The notes under the pieces: model-generated
Seen by the model: the letters and a program-made list of their open reading frames with translations, nothing else
Told to the model about the DNA's origin: nothing
The model's database searches: none
Source: Pseudomonas reidholzensis
Lineage (GTDB): Bacteria; Pseudomonadota; Gammaproteobacteria; Pseudomonadales; Pseudomonadaceae
NCBI RefSeq assembly: GCF_900536025.1
Contig: NZ_UNOZ01000013.1
Location: 1-64,000, forward strand
DNA: 64,000 nucleotides
Reading direction: 5' to 3'
Made by a program: the position numbers and the translations under genes
Shown: positions 16,706-25,306 of the stretch, in pieces
How the letters are laid out: each line of letters begins with the position of its first letter
Numbering within the stretch: position 1 is the first letter of the stretch

Positions 16706-18625
16706 TCAGAAGCGGAAGCGGCTGATCATCGCCTGCAACTGCCCACCCAGGCTCGCCAGCTCCACGCTGGACGCCGAGGTCTGCTGGCTGGCTTCAGCGG
16801 TCTGCTCGGAAATATCCCTCACCGTCACCACGCTGCGGCTGATCTCCTCGGCCACCGCGCTCTGCTGTTCGGACGCGGCGGCAATCTGCTGATTCATCAG
16901 CTGGATCCCCGACACCCGCTGGGTAATCCCCTCCAGTGCCACCCCCGCCTCACGCACCAGCGCCACGCTGCTCTGGGTCAGGCTCTGGCTCTCTTCCATC
17001 AGGTCACTGACCGAGCGCGTGCCCTGTTCCAGGCTGCTGATCGCCGACTCGATTTCCGCCGTCGAGGCCTGGGTGCGTTGCGCCAGGCTGCGCACCTCGT
17101 CGGCCACCACGGCAAAGCCACGCCCGGCCTCACCGGCCCGCGCCGCTTCGATCGCCGCGTTGAGCGCCAGCAGGTTGGTCTGCTCGGCCACGGCCTTGAT
17201 CACGTCCATGACCTTGCCGATCCGCTGGCTGTCAGTGCGCAGCGCGCCCATCGCCTCGCCGGTGGCATCGACCTGGCTGGCCAGGCGGCCGATCTGCGCC
17301 ACGGCGCGGTTGACCACGCTGTCGCCTTCGCGGGCTTCTTCATCGGTGGCGCTGGCGGCCTGCGAGGCTTCGCCGGCGTTGCGCGCCACTTCATGCACGG
17401 TGGCGGCCATTTCCTGCATGGCAGTGGCCACCTGGTCGGTCTCGACCTTTTGACTGTTGGCGCCGGCGCTGGTCTGCTCGGTGATCGCCGACAGCTCCTC
17501 GGTGGCGCTGGCGATCTGGCTGATGCCGTCGCGCACCTGGGTGATCAGCTGGCGCAGGTTGCCGGTCATGCCTTGCAGGCTGTTCTGCAAGTGCCCCAGC
17601 TCGTCGCGGCGGCGGCTGGCCGGTTGCTCGCTGAGGTCGCCTGCGGCCACTTGCTCCATGGCCCGCAGCACCCGTTGCAGCGGCTGGGCGATCTGCCGGG
17701 CGATCAGCACCGCGGCCAAGGCACCAAGCAGCAGGGCGAGGAGGGTGGTGACCAGTTGCAGGGTCTTGGCGAAATGGCTGTCGTCGACCACCGCAACCGC
17801 CTGGGCGTCGAGCAGTTGGCCGATCAGGCGGTTCAGCGTATCGATGTCGCTGCCCATCGCCGTGCGGTAGTCCATCAGCTTGCTGACTTCACCACGGAAG
17901 GCCTCGACCGCCTGGGCATAGTCGCGGACCTGGTCGTCGAGCTGGGTGAACTGCGCGGCGAACTGGCCGTTGAAGCGGGCGATCAGCCCTGGCAGGTCAC
18001 GCACGGTGCTGGCGATCTGCGCGTTCATCGCCTTCTCGGTGTCGGCGTTGGTATTACCGGTGTAGCCGCGCACGTGGTAGCGCAGCAGGATCAGGTTCTC
18101 GCGAATCTGGTTGATCGCCTCGCTGCGCACCCAGCGCTGCTCGGCATCGGGCAGGGCCCGCACCTGCTGGCGGATCTGCTCGATGCTGGCGAACGCGCTG
18201 GTGGCGAGCACGCCCATGTCCTTTTGCGCCGCGCGCATCTTCTGATACGACTGGAAGCTCAGCGCCTGGTTGCGCGAATAGGCCTGCAGGGCCTGGTCGG
18301 CGTTCTCCAGCAAGGCCAGGTTGGCCGGCATGCGCAAGCTTTGGCGCAGTTTGCCGAGTGGCGTCTTGAACGCCTCCAGGGCGGCCTGCAACGCGCTCGC
18401 CTGGCTGTCGTCGCCGTTGGCCATGGCGTGGCGCAGACGGGCTTCGCGCAGGTCGCCGAGGGCGTCGTTGAGCTTGGACACATCGCTGACCACTTCGCTG
18501 CGCCGGACCAGGCTGGTCAGCCCGTCCCAGCTGATCAGCGACTGGGTCAGTGCCAGGCTGAGGACCAGGCCGAAACCGAGGGCGAGTTTATGCGCGATCT
18601 TCAGATCGTCGAACCAGGTGAACAT
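16706..18625 (-). CDS. Methyl-accepting chemotaxis protein
   Basis: 639 residues. One transmembrane helix near residues 12-35, a periplasmic helical-bundle sensor domain of about 250 residues, a second membrane helix near 290-312, a HAMP domain ([20 protein letters not shown]) and a cytoplasmic signalling domain whose tip reads [20 protein letters not shown]. The long all-helical sensor fits the HBM class, which binds organic acids. No CheR-binding pentapeptide is present at the C-terminus. I start at the ATG at 18625 with AAAGGAG upstream. It is convergent with the amidohydrolase operon and shares a 14-bp promoter box with its GntR gene. Confidence 0.92.
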   Translation of the reverse strand: MFTWFDDLKIAHKLALGFGLVLSLALTQSLISWDGLTSLVRRSEVVSDVSKLNDALGDLREARLRHAMANGDDSQASALQAALEAFKTPLGKLRQSLRMPANLALLENADQALQAYSRNQALSFQSYQKMRAAQKDMGVLATSAFASIEQIRQQVRALPDAEQRWVRSEAINQIRENLILLRYHVRGYTGNTNADTEKAMNAQIASTVRDLPGLIARFNGQFAAQFTQLDDQVRDYAQAVEAFRGEVSKLMDYRTAMGSDIDTLNRLIGQLLDAQAVAVVDDSHFAKTLQLVTTLLALLLGALAAVLIARQIAQPLQRVLRAMEQVAAGDLSEQPASRRRDELGHLQNSLQGMTGNLRQLITQVRDGISQIASATEELSAITEQTSAGANSQKVETDQVATAMQEMAATVHEVARNAGEASQAASATDEEAREGDSVVNRAVAQIGRLASQVDATGEAMGALRTDSQRIGKVMDVIKAVAEQTNLLALNAAIEAARAGEAGRGFAVVADEVRSLAQRTQASTAEIESAISSLEQGTRSVSDLMEESQSLTQSSVALVREAGVALEGITQRVSGIQLMNQQIAAASEQQSAVAEEISRSVVTVRDISEQTAEASQQTSASSVELASLGGQLQAMISRFRF

Positions 18626-18693
18626 GTGCGGGTGTGCTCCTTTCGTTGTGCGTTGAGCGCAGACCGGAGGTCTGTTCCTTGCTGTCAGATAGT

Positions 18694-18707
18694 CATCTAT
18701 ATGAATT
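18694..18707 (-). promoter_or_regulatory. AT-rich box before the chemoreceptor gene
   Basis: On the minus strand this reads AATTCATATAGATG, identical to 13524-13537 before the GntR gene. It lies 69 bp upstream of the chemoreceptor ATG. Confidence 0.5.
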
Positions 18708-18892
18708 ATCGGCCAGTGCACGGGAATCTGAACAGCGCCCTTCATGAAAACAATGTCAGTTAGCCATCAACTACTGCGGCATGTGTCGCCCGACTTGCCA
18801 GCAGCCGCCCTTAGCGTGCAGATTTGTGGCCTGGCGCGCCTGGCGTGCCTCCAATGACAAAGCCCCCTAGGTGATTTTCAGGTGCACGGACG

Positions 18893-20767
18893 ATGAGCCA
18901 CCCCTCGCAATTCAGCCTGCTCGGCAAGCGGCGCTTTCTGCCGTTCTTCATTACCCAGTCGCTGGGCGCGTTCAACGACAACCTGTTCAAGCAGTCGTTG
19001 ATCCTGGCGATCCTGTACAAGCTGAGCCTGGAAGGTGATCGGTCGATCTGGGTCAACCTCTGTGCACTGCTGTTCATCCTGCCGTTCTTCCTGTTTTCGG
19101 CGCTGGCCGGGCAGTTCGGCGAAAAGTTCGCCAAGGACGCGCTGATCCGCGCGATCAAGCTGGCCGAGGTGGTCATCATGGCCATTGGCGCGGTGGGCTT
19201 TGTCAGCAATCACCTCGAGCTGATGCTGCTGACGCTGTTCGCCATGGGCACCCATTCGGCGCTGTTCGGGCCGGTCAAGTACTCGATCCTGCCGCAGGCC
19301 CTGCGGGAAGAGGAGCTGGTGGGCGGCAACGGCCTGGTGGAGATGGGCACCTTTCTGGCGATCCTCGCCGGGACCATTGGCGCCGGGGTGATGATGTCGT
19401 CGTCCAGCTACGCCACGGTGGTCGCCGGTGGCATCGTCGGCACCGCGGTCCTGGGCTACCTGGCCAGCCGCTGGATCCCCCGCGCGGCCGCCGTCGCACC
19501 GCAGATGAAGCTCGACTGGAACATCTTCAAGCAGTCCTGGCTGACCCTGCGCCTGGGCCTCGGGCAGACCCCGGCGGTGTCGCGCTCGATCGTCGGCAAC
19601 TCGTGGTTCTGGTTTGTCGGGGCCATCTACCTGACGCAGATCCCGGCCTATGCCAAAGACTGGCTGCACGGCGACGAAACCGTGGTGACCCTGGTGCTGA
19701 CGCTGTTCTCGGTGGGCATCGCGATCGGCTCGCTGCTCTGCGAGCGGCTCAGCGGGCGCAAGGTGGAGATCGGCCTGGTGCCGTTCGGCTCGTTCGGCCT
19801 GACCCTGTTCGGCCTGCTCTGGTGGTGGCATTCCGGCGACGTGCCGGCCGCTGCCGTGGCGCATGACTGGCTGGCCCTGCTGGGCATGCACCAGGCGTGG
19901 TGGATCCTGCTGTCGATCGTTGGCCTGGGGGTGTTCGGCGGCTTCTATATCGTGCCGCTGTATGCGCTGATCCAGGCGCGCACCGCCGAGGGCGAGCGGG
20001 CGCGGGTGATTGCCGCCAACAACATCCTCAATGCACTGTTCATGGTGGTGTCGGCGATCGTCACCATTGTCTTGTTGAGTGTTGCCGAGCTGAGCATCCC
20101 GCAGCTGTTCCTGGTGGTGTCGTTGCTCAATATCGCGGTCAACGCGTACATCTTCCGCATCGTGCCCGAGTTCACCATGCGCTTCCTGATCTGGCTGCTC
20201 AGCCACTCGATGTACCGCGTCGAGCACCGTGACCTACAGCGCATTCCGGATGAAGGGGCAGCGCTGCTGGTGTGCAACCACGTGTCGTTCGTCGACGCGC
20301 TGCTGATCGGTGGGGCGATCCGCCGGCCGATCCGTTTCGTCATGTACTACAAAATCTACAACCTGCCGGTGCTCAACTTCGTCTTCCGCACCGCCGGAGC
20401 GATCCCGATTGCCGGGCGCAGCGAGGATGAAGCCATCTACGAGCGGGCCTTCGCGCGCATCGCCGAGGCCCTCGCGGCGGGCGAGGTGGTGTGCATCTTC
20501 CCCGAGGGCAAGCTGACCGCCGATGGCGAGATCGATGAGTTCAAAGGGGGCGTCAAACGGATTCTCCAGGAAACCCCGGTGCCGGTGATTCCGCTGGCGT
20601 TGCAGGGTTTGTGGGGGAGCTTCTTCAGCCGTGACCCGGGCAAGGGCCTGTTCAAGCGCCTGTGGTCGCGGGTGACGATCGTCGCGGGCGCCGCCATCCC
20701 GGTGGAGGCGGCGCAGCCGGACGTCTTGCGTGCGCAGGTCGGTGCCCTGCGCGGCGAGCGGCGTTAG
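18893..20767 (+). CDS. MFS-acyltransferase fusion (LplT/PlsC-like)
   Basis: 624 residues. Residues 1 to about 430 are a twelve-helix MFS domain (FFITQSLGAFNDNLFKQSLI is typical of LplT lysophospholipid flippases). Residues 440-624 are a PlsC-type acyltransferase with the catalytic NHVSFVDALLIGG (HX4D) near 462 and FPEGKLTADGEI near 536. The pairing suggests that lysophospholipid is flipped inwards and re-acylated, as in E. coli LplT plus Aas, but without the Aas acyl-ACP synthetase domain. Monocistronic. Confidence 0.88.
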   Translation: MSHPSQFSLLGKRRFLPFFITQSLGAFNDNLFKQSLILAILYKLSLEGDRSIWVNLCALLFILPFFLFSALAGQFGEKFAKDALIRAIKLAEVVIMAIGAVGFVSNHLELMLLTLFAMGTHSALFGPVKYSILPQALREEELVGGNGLVEMGTFLAILAGTIGAGVMMSSSSYATVVAGGIVGTAVLGYLASRWIPRAAAVAPQMKLDWNIFKQSWLTLRLGLGQTPAVSRSIVGNSWFWFVGAIYLTQIPAYAKDWLHGDETVVTLVLTLFSVGIAIGSLLCERLSGRKVEIGLVPFGSFGLTLFGLLWWWHSGDVPAAAVAHDWLALLGMHQAWWILLSIVGLGVFGGFYIVPLYALIQARTAEGERARVIAANNILNALFMVVSAIVTIVLLSVAELSIPQLFLVVSLLNIAVNAYIFRIVPEFTMRFLIWLLSHSMYRVEHRDLQRIPDEGAALLVCNHVSFVDALLIGGAIRRPIRFVMYYKIYNLPVLNFVFRTAGAIPIAGRSEDEAIYERAFARIAEALAAGEVVCIFPEGKLTADGEIDEFKGGVKRILQETPVPVIPLALQGLWGSFFSRDPGKGLFKRLWSRVTIVAGAAIPVEAAQPDVLRAQVGALRGERR

Positions 20768-20792
20768 GTGCGATCAGGGTAGGGGGGCGCCG

Positions 20793-21272
20793 TCAGAAAC
20801 GGTAGACCCCTATCTTGTGGATATGCACCAGGAAGGCGCTGTCGGTGCCTTTGGCGGCCATGCAGTCCTTGCCGTGTGCCGTCCATCGCCGGCCGCCCTT
20901 GGTCGCTACCGTGAAGGGCGCTTCGGGCGTGGACCGGGGTACCAGGGCTTCTCCGTCACGCCTGCCGATGTGCCATTGGCGAGGTGATGACGAGGCGTAG
21001 AAACCCAGCTGGCCATCGTCACTGATGCCGAGCGTGTCGCCGTTCTTGCTGCCGCCCTTGGTGTACTCCTTGATGACATAGAACGCCTCGCCGTCGACCT
21101 CGTAACAACCGAACCACAAGGTCGTCGGCAGGATCGGGTGGCCGTTGATCTGCGGCTTGAGAATCTGTAGCCAGCCGCTGTCGTTGATGCGCAGGGGATG
21201 GCGCGCATCATCGACCTCCAGGTAGACATCGGCGATAAAGGATCTTGAGGTGTCGAGGTTGGAATCATCCAT
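20793..21272 (-). CDS. Unrecognised protein, 159 residues
   Basis: No family recognised. It is hydrophilic, with no signal peptide, and rich in short strands with Gly/Trp/Tyr (for example RINDSGWLQILKPQINGHPI and GQLGFYASSSPRQWHIGRR), suggesting a beta fold. AGGAG lies just upstream of the ATG. It faces the acyltransferase fusion gene tail to tail (25-bp gap). Repeats of WxxG-like segments are suggestive of a carbohydrate-binding or trefoil-like fold, but this is speculation. Confidence 0.65.
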   Translation of the reverse strand: MDDSNLDTSRSFIADVYLEVDDARHPLRINDSGWLQILKPQINGHPILPTTLWFGCYEVDGEAFYVIKEYTKGGSKNGDTLGISDDGQLGFYASSSPRQWHIGRRDGEALVPRSTPEAPFTVATKGGRRWTAHGKDCMAAKGTDSAFLVHIHKIGVYRF

Positions 21273-21438
21273 TGCACTGCTCCTGTTGACTGTCGAATGT
21301 CGGACGGCAGTGCGCTGCGCTGCCGTGGCACACGCTAGGCGCTCAGAGGTTTGCAGGGCAGGTTGAAACGGTTCCCGCAGCGATGCGCGCGCAGGGTGTT
21401 GGCCTGCGCGGCAGTCGCTGTTCGAACGGGGGGAAGGA

Positions 21439-21756
21439 TCAGCTGGCGCTGACCTTGAGGCCGACCAGGCCGGTGATGATCAGGGCGACGCTGAGCAGGC
21501 GGATCAGGGCCATCGATTCGCCGAACAGGATGATCCCGGCGATGACCGTGCCGACTGCGCCGACGCCGGTCCAGATGGCATAGGCGGTGCCCAGCGGCAG
21601 CTCCTTCATGGCCAGGCCGAGCAGGCCGAGGCTGATGACCATGGCGCCGACCGTGAGCACGGTGGGCAAGGGCCGGGTAAAGCCGTCGGTGTATTTCAGG
21701 CCTACCGCCCAGCCCACTTCGAACAGGCCGGCGAAGAACAGGATGATCCAGGACAT
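21439..21756 (-). CDS. gdx: Guanidinium exporter Gdx (SugE), SMR family
   Basis: 105 residues with four transmembrane helices. The N-terminus [20 protein letters not shown], with the essential Glu in helix 1, and [35 protein letters not shown] and ILFGES match the SugE/Gdx subgroup rather than EmrE. These dual-topology dimers export guanidinium in exchange for protons. The upstream leader contains two ACGR-loop hairpins of the guanidine-II riboswitch, which supports the substrate independently. GGAG precedes the ATG. Confidence 0.93.
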   Translation of the reverse strand: MSWIILFFAGLFEVGWAVGLKYTDGFTRPLPTVLTVGAMVISLGLLGLAMKELPLGTAYAIWTGVGAVGTVIAGIILFGESMALIRLLSVALIITGLVGLKVSAS

Positions 21757-21782
21757 GTGTGAGTCTCCATCGTGTGAAGGAT

Positions 21783-21831
21783 GGGGCCGTCCCCTGGTTG
21801 GTCACGCGTGGCGTCGTGAGGTCGTCCTCAC
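21783..21831 (-). promoter_or_regulatory. Guanidine-II (mini-ykkC) riboswitch
   Basis: On the minus strand the leader has GTGAGG-ACGA-CCTCAC (21831 to 21816), a 21-nt linker, then GGGG-ACGG-CCCC (21794 to 21783). Two short hairpins with ACGR tetraloops are the defining feature of this class, which raises expression when it binds guanidinium. It sits 14 nt before the GGAG of the Gdx gene. A -10-like TATAGT (21844-21839) would start the RNA right at the first hairpin. Confidence 0.9.
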
Positions 21832-22169
21832 AGTGCGCACTATAGTGCACATTTTGATTTGTGGTGTCCATACAGTTGGGGCGGTTGGGGGGGTGAGCAT
21901 ATCCGTTCGTTGTGGCGCGGCTGCCGGCCCCTTCCGCCCTTACGGCGGGTCACTTTTTTTCTTGGAAAAAAGTAACCAAAAACCGCTTGCTCCTACATAC
22001 GGCCCTTCGCTGCGCTACGGGTTCCCTCACTCCGGTCTTGCTCCCGCGAGGACCGGGCTGTACGGGCCTTCCTGGCCCGCAGCCCTTGCCGGCCTTCCTG
22101 GCCGTCACCTCGCTTCGCAAGACCTCCGTTCGGCCTCCTGAAGTCGCGGTAGATCAAGGTCACGAGCCA

Positions 22170-22181
22170 GATCAAGATCAA
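22170..22181. repeat. GATCAA tandem repeat, 2 copies
   Basis: Two tandem GATCAA units at the same place in the composite element where copy 1 has four. Confidence 0.75.
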
Positions 22182-22273
22182 GGGCCAGGGCAACGGCTGG
22201 CGAATCGCTGCGCTCTCGCGGGTTTATAAGGGCGGTACAGCGCGTCAGTGCCAGAATTTGCAGTGGCAGTCCC

Positions 22274-22366
22274 GGCCTCTTCGCGGGTAAACCCGCTCCC
22301 ACAGGTTATCTGCTGACTGTAAGGCCACTGCGGTCCCTGTGGGAGCGGGTTTACCCGCGAAGAGGT
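22274..22366. repeat. REP pair (inverted)
   Basis: GGCCTCTTCGCGGGTAAACC and its inverse ending CCCGCGAAGAGG, with a central spacer, at the midpoint of composite element copy 2. Confidence 0.85.
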
Positions 22367-22750
22367 CAAGCTATCCACCACCATTGCCACTATAGAAGAT
22401 AACGCCAGCCCAGGCGCCACCCGTAACTTGGCGACCTCAGGAGGCCGAACGGAGGTCTTGCGGAGCGGGGTGACGGCCAGGAAGGCCGGCAAGGGCTGGG
22501 GGCCAGGAAGGCCCCTACAGCCCGGTGGACGCGGGAGCAAGGCCGGAGTGAGGGAACCCGAAGCGCAGCGGAGGGCCGGATGTGGGAGCCAGCGGTTTTT
22601 GGTTACTTTTTTCCAAGAAAAAAAGTGACCCGCCGTAAGGGCGGAAGGGGCCATAAGCGGCAACAAATCGAATGGATAAGCCCACAACCCACTCGCCCCA
22701 AAACCCGCCCCGACTCCCGGATAATCAGTGAAGAACCAGAAGGCATCCGA

Positions 22751-23716
22751 TCACTGGCTAACCGGCTTGCCCTCTGCCTCAACCCCAGCAGGCTCTTCCA
22801 TCCGCCGGAACCAGGTCGACAGCAAAGCCCCGGAGATGTTGTGCCAGACGCTGAACAACGCACTCGGCACCGCTGCCAGCGGCGAGAAGTGCGCCGCCGC
22901 CAGCGCCGCGCCGAGCCCGGAGTTCTGCATGCCGACCTCCAGCGCCAGCGACTTGCGCTGGGCCAGCGGCAGCTTGCACAACTTGCCGGTCATGTAGCCC
23001 AGCAGGTAGCCAAAGCTGTTGTGCAGGATCACCACCGCCATGATCAGCAGACCCGACTCGGCGATCTTCGCCTGGCTCGCCGCGACCACCGCGCAGACGA
23101 TCATCACGATACTCACCACCGACACCAGCGGCAGCACCTGCACCGCCGTCTGCACCCGCGCGCCCAACAGCTTCTGCGCCAGCACGCCCAGCACGATCGG
23201 CAGCATCACCAACTGCAGGATCGACCAGAACATGTCCATGAAGGACACCGGCAACCAGGCCGACGCCAGGAACCAGATCAGCGTCGGCGTCAGCAGCGGT
23301 GCCAGCAGCGTGGTGACCGCAGCGATCGCCACGGCCAGGGCCAGGTCACCCTTGGACAGCCAGACCATCACGTTGGACGCCGTGCCGCTCGGGCAGCAGC
23401 CGACCAGGATCACCCCCACAGCGATTTCTGCGGGCAGGTGGAACACCTGGCACAGCAGCCAGGCCATGCCCGGCATGATCACGAAGTGCGCGACCACGCC
23501 GAGTGCAACCCGCCAGGGTTGGCGGGCGAGGGCGGCGAAGTCGTCGAGCTTGAGGGTCAGGCCCATGCCGAACATGACCAGGCCCAGCAGCGGCACGATG
23601 GCCACTTTCAAGGCGATGAACCACTGCGGCTGGAGGAAGGCCAGGCAGGCGAACACCAGCACCCAGAGGGCAAAGGTGTTGCCGACGAAGCGGCTGAGGG
23701 CGGCGAGGGCACGCAT
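22751..23716 (-). CDS. Bile acid:sodium symporter (BASS) family transporter
   Basis: 321 residues with about nine to ten hydrophobic helices. FGMGLTLKLDDFAAL and GCCPSGTASNVMVWLSKGDL are the signature regions of BASS proteins (the latter near the sodium sites), and LEVGMQNSGLGAALA is the second conserved crossover motif. In bacteria these carry organic acids such as pyruvate, pantoate or bile-acid-like molecules. It is monocistronic between composite element copy 2 and rdgC. Substrate unknown. Confidence 0.9.
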   Translation of the reverse strand: MRALAALSRFVGNTFALWVLVFACLAFLQPQWFIALKVAIVPLLGLVMFGMGLTLKLDDFAALARQPWRVALGVVAHFVIMPGMAWLLCQVFHLPAEIAVGVILVGCCPSGTASNVMVWLSKGDLALAVAIAAVTTLLAPLLTPTLIWFLASAWLPVSFMDMFWSILQLVMLPIVLGVLAQKLLGARVQTAVQVLPLVSVVSIVMIVCAVVAASQAKIAESGLLIMAVVILHNSFGYLLGYMTGKLCKLPLAQRKSLALEVGMQNSGLGAALAAAHFSPLAAVPSALFSVWHNISGALLSTWFRRMEEPAGVEAEGKPVSQ

Positions 23717-23782
23717 GGGGCAGGTCCTTCTTTATAGTTGGCGTTGGCAGGTTGCGATGTTCAGGGTAGGGGGGCTGACGCC

Positions 23783-23841
23783 ATCGCGGGGCAAGCCCGC
23801 TCTCACGAAAATCACGTGGGAGCGGGCTTGCCCCGCGATGT
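23783..23841. repeat. REP pair (inverted)
   Basis: CATCGCGGGGCAAGCCCGCT and GAGCGGGCTTGCCCCGCGAT in inverted orientation around a short spacer, between the rdgC end and the BASS gene start. Confidence 0.88.
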
Positions 23842-23858
23842 TGTTGCTGCTGCGAGGC

Positions 23859-24776
23859 TCAGACGCCCTGCGGGATCTCTTCGCCACCCAGCGCTTCGAA
23901 CAGCGCCGGCAAGAACTCGGTAAAGGTCATCATCATCAACAGGAAGCTCGCATCGAACTGCTGCTGCGCTTCTTCACCACCGTCCTGTTCGGCCTGCTCC
24001 TGCAGCAGCTCCTCGAACTTCAGGCGTTTGATCACGGTCTTGTCGTCGAGCACGAACGACAGCTTGTCCTGCCAGGCCAGGGCCAACTGGGTGACCACCT
24101 TGCCGGTGCCCAGGTGCAGCTGGATCTCGTCGCTCTTCAGGTCCTGGCGCTTGCAGCGGACGATGCCGCCGTCTTCGTGGGTGTCACGCAGCTCGCATTC
24201 GTCCAGGACATAGAAGTCTTGCGCGGCGGCTTGCGAGACCCACTCGGTCATGGTCGCGCTTGGCGCGGTCTTCACCGTGACCGGGCGCACCGGCAGCGAG
24301 CCCAGTACTTCACGCAGGGTCGACAGCAGGTCTTCGGCGCGCTTGGCGCTGGCCGAGTTGACCAGGATCAGGCCCAGGCGCGGGGCGATCGCGGCGAAGA
24401 TCATCGAGCGGCGGATAAAGGCGCGCGGCAGGAACGCCTGGATGATCTCGTCCTTGATCTGGTCGCGTTCCTTCTTGTAGACCTTGCGCATCTGCTCGGT
24501 CTCGATCTCTTCGATCTTCTCCTTGACCGCGTCATTGACCACGCTGCTCGGCAGGATGCGTTCTTCCTTGCGCGCGGCGATCAGCAGGAAGTCACCGCTG
24601 ACGTGCACCAGGGGAGCATCTTCGCCCTTGCCGAATGGCGCGACGAAACCGTAGGTGGTCAGCTCCTGGCTGGCGCAGGGGCGGGCCGGCTTGCTGGCCA
24701 GGGCGGCTTCCAGTGCCTCAGGCTCGAATGGGACTTCCTGGGTCAGGCGGTAGGTCAGCAGGTTCTTGAACCACAT
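23859..24776 (-). CDS. rdgC: Recombination-associated protein RdgC
   Basis: 305 residues, normal size. [20 protein letters not shown] at the N-terminus and [20 protein letters not shown] are diagnostic, as are the central [20 protein letters not shown] and [12 protein letters not shown]. RdgC forms a ring-shaped dimer that binds DNA and restrains RecA. I start at the ATG at 24776; an upstream in-frame start at 24812 would add 12 residues not found in the family. The two tRNA genes are divergent upstream. Confidence 0.95.
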   Translation of the reverse strand: MWFKNLLTYRLTQEVPFEPEALEAALASKPARPCASQELTTYGFVAPFGKGEDAPLVHVSGDFLLIAARKEERILPSSVVNDAVKEKIEEIETEQMRKVYKKERDQIKDEIIQAFLPRAFIRRSMIFAAIAPRLGLILVNSASAKRAEDLLSTLREVLGSLPVRPVTVKTAPSATMTEWVSQAAAQDFYVLDECELRDTHEDGGIVRCKRQDLKSDEIQLHLGTGKVVTQLALAWQDKLSFVLDDKTVIKRLKFEELLQEQAEQDGGEEAQQQFDASFLLMMMTFTEFLPALFEALGGEEIPQGV

Positions 24777-24933
24777 GGGGATAGATCTCTCCTTAATGCA
24801 TAAGGCGGGCATTATTCTCCGGTTGGTGCCACGCGGCCAACCCTGTCAGAGGGCCATCAGCGACTTATTAAGAGAGAAAAGCACGGTTACGCTAGGTCCT
24901 TGAAAGCCCTGCAAAAAAATTTGAAAAAAGTGC

Positions 24934-24962
24934 TTGCCAGGGTGGTACGTCCTCCGTAGAAT
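24934..24962 (+). promoter_or_regulatory. Sigma-70 promoter of the tRNA-Val/tRNA-Asp unit
   Basis: TTGCCA (24934-24939), a 17-bp spacer and TAGAAT (24957-24962), followed by a GC-rich discriminator GCGCGCC typical of stringently controlled stable-RNA promoters. Confidence 0.8.
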
Positions 24963-24982
24963 GCGCGCCACACCGAGACGAA

Positions 24983-25058
24983 GGGTGATTAGCTCAGCCG
25001 GGAGAGCATCTGCCTTACAAGCAGAGGGTCGGCGGTTCGATCCCGTCATCACCCACCA
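24983..25058 (+). tRNA. tRNA-Val (UAC)
   Basis: 76 nt with encoded CCA. The acceptor GGGTGAT pairs with ATCACCC; the D-loop contains AGCTCAGCCGGGAGAGC; the anticodon loop CTTACAA shows TAC at 25016-25018; the T-loop is GGTTCGATCC. Reads GUA-type valine codons. Confidence 0.97.
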
Positions 25059-25071
25059 CTCGATGTATAGC

Positions 25072-25148
25072 GCAGCGGTAGTTCAGTCGGTTAGAATACC
25101 GGCCTGTCACGCCGGGGGTCGCGGGTTCGAGTCCCGTCCGCTGCGCCA
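25072..25148 (+). tRNA. tRNA-Asp (GUC)
   Basis: 77 nt with encoded CCA. The acceptor GCAGCGG pairs with CCGCTGC; anticodon GTC at 25106-25108 in CTGTCAC; T-loop GGTTCGAGTCC; discriminator G as expected for Asp. It is 13 bp after tRNA-Val and probably cotranscribed. Confidence 0.97.
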
Positions 25149-25190
25149 TATTGAGTTTCAAGGCCCACTGAACACCTTGAAACGACAGAG

Positions 25191-25217
25191 AAAGCGACCT
25201 TAGGGTCGCTTTTTTTG
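25191..25217 (+). terminator. Intrinsic terminator of the tRNA unit
   Basis: AAAGCGACC, loop TTA, GGGTCGCTTTTTTT: stem plus T tract 43 bp after tRNA-Asp. Confidence 0.9.
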
Positions 25218-25306
25218 TTTCTGCTATTGCGTCAGAATGCCCCTTGTCCGCCGGAAGCGGCCTGCAGGCTCTGCTCCGGCTCTTCATCGCAAGCAAGAGA
25301 CCGACC

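Larger units (their letters stand above)
21906..22660. repeat. Composite inverted-repeat element, copy 2
   Basis: The left arm (about 21920-22145) and right arm (about 22430-22652) are imperfect reverse complements of over 200 bp. Each outer end carries CTTCCGCCCTTACGGCGGGT followed by a CTTTTTTTC-type stretch that pairs with itself. The centre has two GATCAA copies and a REP pair. The unit matches 48-651. Short open frames across it are not credible. Together with the flanks it fills the gap between the Gdx and BASS genes. Confidence 0.8.
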
